Under the pieces are notes generated by a model. The model made no database searches. It had not been told where the DNA came from and was given only the letters and a program-made list of their open reading frames with translations. From NCBI GenBank assembly GCA_027482795.1, contig JAIXVS010000246.1, positions 1-7,391 on the forward strand: a DNA stretch of 7,391 nt, written 5' to 3'. The position numbers were made by a program, and so were the translations under genes. Below, piece by piece: positions 1 to 5,269 of the stretch. Every line of letters begins with the position of its first letter. Position 1 is the first letter of the stretch. Origin of the DNA: Rhodobacter sp. Lineage in GTDB: Bacteria > Pseudomonadota > Alphaproteobacteria > Rhodobacterales > Rhodobacteraceae.

Positions 1-414
1 ACGCGCATGGGCCCGCTGACCACCACATTGCTGCAAAAATACGGCGCAGAATGGACACATTCGCTGGCAATCAATGATCTGTATTTCGACTTTATGGGCC
101 CTGCCCTTGCCGCCGCTGGCATTGACGGCAAATCCAACCCAAAGGCAGGTTCGGCGGGTGACGGGTCAGAAGCCGCGTTCCAGCGCATTCGGTCGGGCGA
201 GTATCAGGCCGTGACCGTGGCAGAACCCTTGAACCTGCAAGGCTGGCAGTTGGTGGACGAATTGAACCGCGCCATTTCGGGCGAGGCATGTTCGGGCTAC
301 ATCACTGCCCCTGCGCTGGTAACGGAAGAGGGCCTAAAGGCCATGGGCGATAGCAACGCCTTTGATCCGCAAAACGGCTACCGCGAGGCTTATGCCGCGA
401 TTTGGGGCAAGTGA
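1..414 (+). CDS. ABC transporter periplasmic substrate-binding protein, sugar type (3' part)
   Basis: C-terminal end of a periplasmic solute-binding protein of the ribose/sugar-binding (Peripla_BP_4-like) type. It would capture a small, probably sugar-like, ligand in the periplasm and hand it to an ABC permease. The frame is open from the first base, so the first ATG at position 7 is internal and the N-terminus with its signal peptide lies outside the window. About 137 residues are visible. They include an alternating alpha/beta pattern, a late-domain stretch GSEAAFQRIRSGEYQAVTVAEP in which the periplasmic sugar-binding fold usually returns to the hinge, and a typical tail FDPQNGYREAYAAIWGK. 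The stop TGA is at 412-414, followed 20 nt later by a strong terminator, so this is the last gene of its unit. It converges on pcaB and nothing links it to protocatechuate use. The ligand cannot be told. The family call is fairly safe, the subfamily is not. Confidence 0.72.
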   Translation, partial: TRMGPLTTTLLQKYGAEWTHSLAINDLYFDFMGPALAAAGIDGKSNPKAGSAGDGSEAAFQRIRSGEYQAVTVAEPLNLQGWQLVDELNRAISGEACSGYITAPALVTEEGLKAMGDSNAFDPQNGYREAYAAIWGK

Positions 415-433
415 TTTCGTCTTTGTGCAAATC

Positions 434-461
434 AAAACGGGCGCAATATTGCGCCCGTTTT
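434..461. terminator. Bidirectional rho-independent terminator between the binding-protein gene and pcaB
   Basis: A perfect 28-bp inverted repeat with AAAACGGGCGCAAT as left arm and its exact complement as right arm, centred between 447 and 448. On the + strand it ends in TTTTT (458-462), and on the - strand the AAAA at 434-437 reads as TTTT. It can therefore stop transcription of the binding-protein gene from the left (stop at 414) and of the pca operon from the right (pcaB stop at 495). The GC-rich CGGGCGC core flanked by A/T tracts is the textbook shape for a shared terminator between convergent genes. Confidence 0.9.
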
Positions 462-494
462 TCTATACTTGGATCACACTGGCATCGTTACGCG

Positions 495-1835
495 TTAGCT
501 TTTTTCGCCGCGCGCCACATCTGCCGCCGCTTTGGCAAAGGCGCGCGCCTCGCTGGGGGCCGCACCAAGGCTGCTTGCAATCAGGGCGGCGGGGTTTAGG
601 GTTGGGTAGGACTGAAGGGCCAGTTCCAGCAGATTTTGCCCCTTGCCCGAAGCCTCCCTAATCAGCAGTTTAACCTGCGCCTCGGCCTGCGGTCTGGGCA
701 TATCTGCGGCAAGGGCAAAGGTCAGCGCCTCGGCATAAATGGTGCCGTTTGCGCCTTGCATTTGCAGTTCCATGGCCTGCGCATTGGGGTGCAGGTTGGC
801 AAGGCATTCGCTGGCAAGGGTCAGCATACGGCCCAGCGCGATGCAAACCTGCGGCAGGGTCAACCATTCGGTAAACCACGCCGCGCCGTCACGCTGTTCG
901 CGGTGAATGCCCGCGCCCTGCAACAGGCCCGCCTGCGCAATGACAAACCGCGACAGGGCAACCATCGCCGATGGCGCAACGGGATTTTGCTTTTGCGGCA
1001 TGGTCGAAGATGCGCCGCCAAGGCCAAGCGTAACCTCGCCGCGCCCAGATTGGGTGAGCAGGGTTAAATCTTCGCCCATTTTGCCAAGGCTTGCTGCCAT
1101 TGCAGCCGCAAAGCCTGCCAGCGCGGCAATGCCAGAACGGTCTGAATGCCAACTATGGCTAAGGTCGGCCAAGTTCAGCTCTTTGGCCAGTGCCGCGCGA
1201 ATGCTTGGCCCTTGCGCGCCCATGGCCGACAGAGTGCCAGCCGCGCCCGATAGGGATACTTTCAACACATCGGCGCGCAGATCGCCCAACCGTTCATGAT
1301 GCCCAATCAGTGGCCAACCCCAGCCCGCCACCACCGAGCCAAAACTGGTGGGCGTGGCGATTTGCCCATAGGTGCGCGCGGCCATGGGCAGGCCCGCATG
1401 GGCATCCGCCAGTTCGGCCAAACGGGTTAAAAGACCTGTCAGCCGCGCTTGCCAAATGTCCAACACGGGCCGCAGGCGCAGGGCAAGGGCTGTGTCCATA
1501 ATGTCTTGGCTGGTGGCCCCCCAATGCAGATAGTGCAGCATATCGGGCGCGTTCGCACTGGCGCGAAACGCCGCCAGCAGGGCAGGCACGGGCACGCCAT
1601 TGCGCGCGGTTTCGGCGGCCAGCGCAGATGGGTCTATCTGCACCTCGCGCGATGCGCGGTCGATATAGGCGGCAGCATCTGCGGGGATCATGCCAGCGGC
1701 CCCCTGCACCTTTGCCAGCGCCCCTTCAACCAGCAGCATGGCGCGAACTTCGGCGCTGTCGGAAAACAGGCGCGCGGTTTCCGTATCGCCCAAAAGGCCG
1801 CTATAGATCGCGCTATCTGAGGGGCTGGCGGGCAT
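495..1835 (-). CDS. pcaB: 3-carboxy-cis,cis-muconate cycloisomerase (PcaB)
   Basis: Cytosolic enzyme of the protocatechuate branch of the beta-ketoadipate pathway. It converts 3-carboxy-cis,cis-muconate, the product of PcaGH, to 4-carboxymuconolactone, the substrate of PcaC. The 446-residue protein belongs to the fumarase/argininosuccinate lyase superfamily. Visible marks are HWGATSQDIMD at about 104-114 (conserved region 1), ARTYGQIATPTSFG at about 153-166 (region 2) and the superfamily signature GGASSTMPQKQNP at 273-285 on the flexible catalytic loop. Length is normal for bacterial PcaB. The ATG at 1835 is 3 nt after the stop of the BKACE gene, with only a weak purine-rich stretch (AAGGG) upstream, so translation is probably coupled. 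It is the last gene of the operon, with the terminator about 35 nt beyond its TAA. Region 2 has Ile where the Pseudomonas enzyme, as I recall it, has His (LQHATP). Function is well supported by family and context. Confidence 0.95.
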   Translation of the reverse strand: MPASPSDSAIYSGLLGDTETARLFSDSAEVRAMLLVEGALAKVQGAAGMIPADAAAYIDRASREVQIDPSALAAETARNGVPVPALLAAFRASANAPDMLHYLHWGATSQDIMDTALALRLRPVLDIWQARLTGLLTRLAELADAHAGLPMAARTYGQIATPTSFGSVVAGWGWPLIGHHERLGDLRADVLKVSLSGAAGTLSAMGAQGPSIRAALAKELNLADLSHSWHSDRSGIAALAGFAAAMAASLGKMGEDLTLLTQSGRGEVTLGLGGASSTMPQKQNPVAPSAMVALSRFVIAQAGLLQGAGIHREQRDGAAWFTEWLTLPQVCIALGRMLTLASECLANLHPNAQAMELQMQGANGTIYAEALTFALAADMPRPQAEAQVKLLIREASGKGQNLLELALQSYPTLNPAALIASSLGAAPSEARAFAKAAADVARGEKS

Positions 1836-1838
1836 GTT

Positions 1839-2684
1839 TCAGGCCGCCCTTAGGCCCAAAATCGCGCGCGCTGTGCGCCAGTCGGCCACGGGGCGGTTAT
1901 ACTTGCCGCACAGGTCAACCACACGGGCGACAAGGGCCGCATTCGATGGCGCAAGGCGGTCTTTGTCCAGCCGCACGTTATCTTCCAGCCCCGTGCGCGC
2001 ATGACCGCCCATAGATACCGCCCATTCATTTAGCACAATCTGCGCAGGGCCAATTCCCGCCGCACACCACGGCGCATCCGTCCCAAACAAACGATGCACG
2101 GTTTTGATGTAATATTCAAACACATCGCGGTCTGCGGGCATGGCGTTTTTCACGCCCATCACAAACTGCACATATGGGCGGGTGGCAAGCTGGCCCTTGT
2201 CCCACATATCGCGCGCTTTTAGAATGTGCGACAGATCAAACGCCTCAATTTCTGGCATAACGCCGTGGGCCTTCATCTCGCCCGCCAGCCAATCGACCAA
2301 ATCTGGCGGGTTTTCATAGACGCGGGTGGGAAAGTTGTTTGACCCCACCGATAGGCTGGCCATATCGGGGCGCAGGGGCAGCATACCGCCCCGCGCCTGC
2401 CCCGCGCCCGAACGCCCGCCCGTGGAAAGCTGCACAATCATGCCGTGGCAGTGCTTTTCCAGCCCCTCTTTCAACTGCGCAAAGCGGTCGGGGTCGCTGG
2501 TGGGTTTTCCCTCGTCATCGCGGACATGGCAGTGCGCGATGGTTGCCCCCGCCTCGAATGCCGCGTGCGTGCTCTCAATCTGTTCCGCAATGGAAATCGG
2601 CACGGCGGGATTGTTTGCCTTGGTGGGCAAAGACCCCGTAATGGCCACGCAAATGATGCAGGGTTTGTTCGATAAATCGTTCAT
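1839..2684 (-). CDS. BKACE (DUF849) family beta-keto-acid cleavage enzyme, candidate 3-oxoadipate cleavage enzyme
   Basis: 281-residue TIM-barrel enzyme of the BKACE family, usually auto-named 3-keto-5-aminohexanoate cleavage protein. The family joins a beta-keto acid with acetyl-CoA to give acetoacetate and a new acyl-CoA, using a divalent metal. HCHVRD at 51-55 supplies the two metal-binding His (H51, H53). GGHARTGLEDN at 226-236 supplies R230, the third metal ligand E234 and catalytic D235. STGG is at 87-90. These match His46, His48, Arg226, Glu230 and Asp231 of the characterised Kce enzyme, from memory. Kce Glu14, thought to hold the substrate amine, aligns with L19 here, which argues against an amino substrate. 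The gene starts 3 nt after the pcaG stop and ends 3 nt before pcaB, so it is inside the pca operon. No clear Shine-Dalgarno is seen, which suggests coupling to pcaG. I infer the substrate is 3-oxoadipate, giving succinyl-CoA and acetoacetate. Family is certain, substrate is a hypothesis. Confidence 0.9.
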   Translation of the reverse strand: MNDLSNKPCIICVAITGSLPTKANNPAVPISIAEQIESTHAAFEAGATIAHCHVRDDEGKPTSDPDRFAQLKEGLEKHCHGMIVQLSTGGRSGAGQARGGMLPLRPDMASLSVGSNNFPTRVYENPPDLVDWLAGEMKAHGVMPEIEAFDLSHILKARDMWDKGQLATRPYVQFVMGVKNAMPADRDVFEYYIKTVHRLFGTDAPWCAAGIGPAQIVLNEWAVSMGGHARTGLEDNVRLDKDRLAPSNAALVARVVDLCGKYNRPVADWRTARAILGLRAA

Positions 2685-2687
2685 GGC

Positions 2688-3302
2688 TTACACATCAATG
2701 AAAACGGTTTCGCCTTCGCCCTGAAGGCGGATGTCGAAACGGTAGGTGTTTGGCGCGGTTTGCACCGCAATCAAGGTTTGGCGGCGCACGACCTGTTCGA
2801 TAGAATTCAAAATCGGGTCGGCCTTATGCAAATCGCTATCTTCGGGGAAATACATCCGCGTGTTCAGGCCAATGTTGATCCCGCGCGAGACCAGCCACAG
2901 GCTGATATGCGGGGCCTGAACCGCGCGGCCGCGCCCAGCGGTGGGGCCAGGTTTGATTGTGTCAAAGGCGAAAAGCCCCGTGTCAAAATCTGAAATAACC
3001 CGCCCCCAACCGCGAAAACCCTTTGCACAATCGGCCGCGCGCGGGTCTTCGGGGTGGGGATAGATGCCGCTTGCGTCCGCCTGCCACACCTCGATCAGCA
3101 CATCCTTTACAGGCGCGCCAAGCCCGTCGATCACCAGACCTTCGATGCGCACGCGCGTCCCAGCCACGCCTTCGGGCGCAATCACTTGACCCAATTCGCT
3201 ATCAAAGGTTTTGAATCCAGCCGCCCCCGGGGCAAGGCCGATATGCACATAGGGGCCAGCGGTTTGCGAGGTGGATTCTTTCAAATACCCTAGGTTTTGC
3301 AT
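2688..3302 (-). CDS. pcaG: Protocatechuate 3,4-dioxygenase alpha subunit (PcaG)
   Basis: Alpha subunit of the intradiol ring-cleaving dioxygenase that opens protocatechuate to 3-carboxy-cis,cis-muconate. The enzyme is an (alpha-beta)n oligomer in which the iron sits in the beta subunit and alpha helps form the substrate pocket. The 204-residue protein shows the alpha-type opening STSQTAGPYVHIGLA (10-24), the intradiol core LIEVWQADASGIYPHPED (69-86), GWGRVISDFDTGLFAFDTIKPG (98-119), APHISLWLVSRGINIGLNTRMYF (130-152) and the closing YRFDIRLQGEGETVFIDV. R149 lies in the NTRMYF segment equivalent to the Pseudomonas substrate-contacting arginine. It lacks the iron-binding Tyr/His set, as expected for alpha. 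The frame is open upstream to 3368, but those 22 residues overlap pcaH and look unlike the family. The ATG at 3302, with GAGGGG 10 nt upstream, fits the usual length. It starts 4 nt after the pcaH stop. Confidence 0.96.
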   Translation of the reverse strand: MQNLGYLKESTSQTAGPYVHIGLAPGAAGFKTFDSELGQVIAPEGVAGTRVRIEGLVIDGLGAPVKDVLIEVWQADASGIYPHPEDPRAADCAKGFRGWGRVISDFDTGLFAFDTIKPGPTAGRGRAVQAPHISLWLVSRGINIGLNTRMYFPEDSDLHKADPILNSIEQVVRRQTLIAVQTAPNTYRFDIRLQGEGETVFIDV

Positions 3303-3306
3303 CGGC

Positions 3307-4029
3307 TTAGTTCCCCTCAAGGCGGTTTTCAAACAGGGTTGATCTGCGCCCGCGCAGCACAATGTCAAATCGGTAGGCCAGACAATCCATTGGCACGGAT
3401 GCGTTCATATCCAGCACGGCAATCAGGCGCTGCACGGCATCTGGGTCTGGAATGGTTTGCACAATGGGGCATAGCGGGATCAGCGGGTCGCCCTCAAAGT
3501 ATAACTGCGTGATCAGCCGCTGGCAAAACGCCGTGCCAAAAACCGAGACGTGGATATGTCGGGGCCGCCATGAATTGACATAGTTCAGCCAAGGGTATGG
3601 GCCAGGTTTGATTGTGCGGAAAAAGTAATAGCCGCTTTCGTCCGTCATCGTGCGCCCGCAGCCGCCGAAATTAGGGTCTAATGCCCCCAGATAGGCGTCT
3701 TTCTTATGCCGATAGCGGCCCGATGCATTGGCCTGCCAAATCTCGACCAAGGTATTTGGCACGGGGCGGGCGTTTTCATCCAGCACGCGGCCATGCAGCA
3801 CCATCCGTTCGCCCACGGGCATATCGCCGTGCTGAAAGTTCATCGTCAGATCATTGTCCAGCGGGCCAAAATCATTGTGGCCAAAGGTGGGGCCCGTTAT
3901 CTCGCTGGCGGTTTGCTGGATGGTCAGCAGTGGCAGTTGGGGCGAGCGGGCAACACTGGTTTTATAGCCACGATCATAGGCGGGGGGGTGTATCGTGCGG
4001 TCGCGCATATAGAATTCAGCGGGTTTCAT
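3307..4029 (-). CDS. pcaH: Protocatechuate 3,4-dioxygenase beta subunit (PcaH)
   Basis: Catalytic, iron(III)-bearing beta subunit of protocatechuate 3,4-dioxygenase, working with PcaG on the first ring-opening step. The 240-residue protein begins with the beta-specific region RDRTIHPPAYDRGYKTSVARSP (9-30) and continues with the intradiol core NTLVEIWQANASGRYRHKKD (92-111), DPNFGGCGRTMTDESGYYFF and the end CLAYRFDIVLRGRRSTLFEN. The four iron ligands are all seen: Y106 (GRYRH), Y145 (PGPYPW), H158 and H160 (RPRHIH), with the substrate-stabilising R155 next to them. Spacing is the same as in the Pseudomonas putida protein as I recall it. The open frame extends to 4119, but the ATG at 4029 is chosen because a perfect AGGAGG sits 6 nt upstream and the N-terminus then fits the family. 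This start overlaps the end of pcaC by 14 nt. Confidence 0.97.
   Translation of the reverse strand: MKPAEFYMRDRTIHPPAYDRGYKTSVARSPQLPLLTIQQTASEITGPTFGHNDFGPLDNDLTMNFQHGDMPVGERMVLHGRVLDENARPVPNTLVEIWQANASGRYRHKKDAYLGALDPNFGGCGRTMTDESGYYFFRTIKPGPYPWLNYVNSWRPRHIHVSVFGTAFCQRLITQLYFEGDPLIPLCPIVQTIPDPDAVQRLIAVLDMNASVPMDCLAYRFDIVLRGRRSTLFENRLEGN
3313..3318 (-). promoter_or_regulatory. Ribosome binding site deciding the pcaG start
   Basis: GAGGGG on the - strand, 10 nt before the ATG at 3302 and inside the last codons of pcaH. It supports the 204-residue pcaG over the longer frame beginning at 3368. Confidence 0.6.
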
Positions 4030-4411
4030 CGGCGGCCTCCTGAGCCATTGCGGCGAAAGTGTCCTTCGCGATTTTAATTGCATGATTGGCGCGCGGCACG
4101 CCTGCATAGATGGCGACATGCAAAAGCGCCTCCATCACGTCATCCTCGCTTGCGCCTGTGTTGGCGGTGGCGCGCAGATGCAGCGCCAGTTCGTGATCGT
4201 TGCCCAGCCCTGCCAGAAGCGCAATGGTCAGCATCGAGCGTTCGCGCAGGCTGATCGTATCCCGCGACCAAACATGGCCCCAAGCTGCATCGGTGATCAG
4301 GTCTTGAAACGGCGCATCAAAGGCCGTGGTGGCGCATTGCGCACGGTCCACATGCGCCGCGCCCAAAACACGGCGGCGGGTGGCAAGCGCGTTTTTCACA
4401 TGGTCAGGCAT
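4016..4411 (-). CDS. pcaC: 4-carboxymuconolactone decarboxylase (PcaC)
   Basis: Small cytosolic decarboxylase of the AhpD/CMD superfamily. It converts 4-carboxymuconolactone from PcaB to 3-oxoadipate enol-lactone, the substrate of PcaD. The 131-residue length is typical of stand-alone PcaC. Visible family marks are RRRVLGAAHVDRA (12-24), the DLITDAAWGHVWSR segment (37-50), RERSMLTIALLAGLGNDHELALHLRATANTGAS (56-88) and EALLHVAIYAGVPRANHAIKIA (94-115), which is the CMD core. No AhpD-type CxxC redox pair is present, so it is the decarboxylase and not a peroxidase. The ATG at 4409-4411 lies inside the last codons of pcaD (8-nt overlap), and no good Shine-Dalgarno is seen before it, so it probably depends on ribosomes finishing pcaD. 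Its own C-terminal codons carry the pcaH ribosome binding site. It is a separate gene here, unlike the PcaCD fusions (PcaL) of some actinobacteria. Confidence 0.96.
   Translation of the reverse strand: MPDHVKNALATRRRVLGAAHVDRAQCATTAFDAPFQDLITDAAWGHVWSRDTISLRERSMLTIALLAGLGNDHELALHLRATANTGASEDDVMEALLHVAIYAGVPRANHAIKIAKDTFAAMAQEAADETR
4036..4041 (-). promoter_or_regulatory. Strong ribosome binding site of pcaH
   Basis: A full AGGAGG on the - strand, 6 nt before the pcaH ATG at 4029, embedded in the last codons of pcaC. It is the best Shine-Dalgarno in the operon and decides the pcaH start against the longer frame from 4119. Confidence 0.85.
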
Positions 4412-5192
4412 TTATATGTGCTTTCAGAAAAGGGGATACCAGCGCAGCCCAAGCAGCGGGCGCTTCGACGCAGGGCAAATGGCCCGCATTGGGAATGCAG
4501 TGATACTGCGCGCCCGTGATCAAATCTGCGGTGTCTTTGACCACGGCGGGCGGGCTTGCACCGTCTAACGCGCCGCCAATTACCAGCACTGGCAGCGCCA
4601 GTTGCGCCGTTTGTGCGCGCAGGTCTGCGCCCGCAAGGGCGTGGCAGGCCGCGATGTAGCCCTGCGGTGAACTGCGCGCCAGCATGTTGCGCCACAGCGG
4701 CAATTCGGCGCTGGCCAGAAAATCAGGGCCAAACCAGCGCGCCATCACACCATCTGCAATTGCGTCGCAGCCGCCCTCCTGCACGGCAGCAATGCGCGCG
4801 CGCCAACTGTCAGCCGTGCCCAGTTTGGCCGCCGTATTGGATAGCACCAGCGCCCGCAGCAAATCGGGGCGCGCCGCCGCCACGCCTTGCGCAATCAGGC
4901 CCCCAATGGATAGGCCCACGAATACCGACGGCCCCTGCGCATAAGCCTCGATCACGGCAACCGCGTCGCTGATATGGTCGGCAATATCGCGGCTTCCCGC
5001 GTCAATGCTGGACAGCCCATGCCCGCGCTTATCATAGCGGATATAGCGCAGATTTTGCGGCAGCAGCGGCAAAACCCTGTCCCACAGCCGCAAATCTGTG
5101 CCCAGCGAATTTGCAAACACCACCGCAGGCGCGCCCACAGGCCCGTCAATGTGCACATGAATTGCGCCAAATGGCCGCGATAAGGCTTGCAT
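4404..5192 (-). CDS. pcaD: 3-oxoadipate enol-lactonase (PcaD)
   Basis: Alpha/beta hydrolase that opens 3-oxoadipate enol-lactone (beta-ketoadipate enol-lactone) to 3-oxoadipate. From the chosen start the protein has 262 residues, a normal PcaD length. With that numbering the nucleophile is S95 in the elbow VGLSIGG, the acid is D210 in GGALDGASPP and the base is H238 in NAGHLPCVEAP. The oxyanion region VFANSLGTDLRLWD (25-38) and YIRYDKRGHGLS (50-61) are classic for enol-lactonases. The ATG at 5192 is preferred because GGGAG lies 8 nt upstream; an in-frame ATG at 5207 would add five residues but has no ribosome binding site and itself contains the GGGAG. It is the first gene of the operon, divergent from pcaQ and 77 nt from it, and is the expected direct target of PcaQ activation. 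Its 3' end overlaps pcaC by 8 nt. Confidence 0.95.
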   Translation of the reverse strand: MQALSRPFGAIHVHIDGPVGAPAVVFANSLGTDLRLWDRVLPLLPQNLRYIRYDKRGHGLSSIDAGSRDIADHISDAVAVIEAYAQGPSVFVGLSIGGLIAQGVAAARPDLLRALVLSNTAAKLGTADSWRARIAAVQEGGCDAIADGVMARWFGPDFLASAELPLWRNMLARSSPQGYIAACHALAGADLRAQTAQLALPVLVIGGALDGASPPAVVKDTADLITGAQYHCIPNAGHLPCVEAPAAWAALVSPFLKAHINA

Positions 5193-5269
5193 CTGAATCT
5201 CTCCCATTCATAACATAGCAGCACAGAACAGGGCTGTGTTATGCAAAATGAGGCAAAGTTCATAACATT
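5193..5269. promoter_or_regulatory. pcaQ-pcaD divergent control region with CATAAC/GTTATG repeats
   Basis: The only spacer between divergent pcaD and pcaQ. TTCATAACAT occurs twice in direct orientation (5207-5216 and 5259-5268), 52 bp apart, close to five helical turns. The complement GTTATG lies between them (5238-5243) and makes a dyad GTTATG-N17-CATAAC with the right-hand copy. TCATAA-CA-TTATGA (5260-5273) is a 6-bp-arm palindrome that covers the pcaQ start codon. CACAG-N7-CTGTG (5222-5238) is a further short dyad. Known PcaQ boxes in Sinorhizobium have an ATAACC-N4-GGTTAA form, so an ATAAC core is plausible for PcaQ. Which copies bind, and where the -10/-35 boxes lie, cannot be decided: no good sigma-70 match is seen for pcaD, which fits an activator-dependent promoter. 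Confidence 0.65.
5201..5205 (-). promoter_or_regulatory. Ribosome binding site deciding the pcaD start
   Basis: GGGAG on the - strand, 8 nt before the ATG at 5192. Because this motif overlaps the codons that follow the alternative ATG at 5207, it favours the shorter, 262-residue PcaD. Confidence 0.65.

Noticed and set aside
1839..2684. Lysine-fermentation 3-keto-5-aminohexanoate cleavage enzyme (kce)
   Set aside because: The amine-contacting Glu is replaced by Leu19 and the gene is embedded in a protocatechuate operon; no other lysine-fermentation gene is present.
2923..2934. 12-bp GC-only palindrome GCGCGGCCGCGC
   Set aside because: Inside pcaG codons, has no T-tract, and is expected by chance in GC-rich DNA.
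3303..3368. Longer pcaG start at 3368
   Set aside because: The extra 22 residues lie over the pcaH C-terminus; the family start and a GAGGGG site fit 3302.
4030..4119. Longer pcaH start at 4119
   Set aside because: The extra 30 residues overlap pcaC, do not look like a PcaH N-terminus, and lack the AGGAGG found before the ATG at 4029.
5193..5207. Longer pcaD start at 5207
   Set aside because: No ribosome site upstream of it, and its own codons contain the GGGAG that serves the ATG at 5192.
5205..5245. Candidate -10/-35 promoter boxes for pcaD (TATGTT at 5212-5217, CATAAC at 5238-5243 on the - strand)
   Set aside because: The first would put the transcript start on the ribosome site, the second has a poor -35; neither is good enough to annotate.
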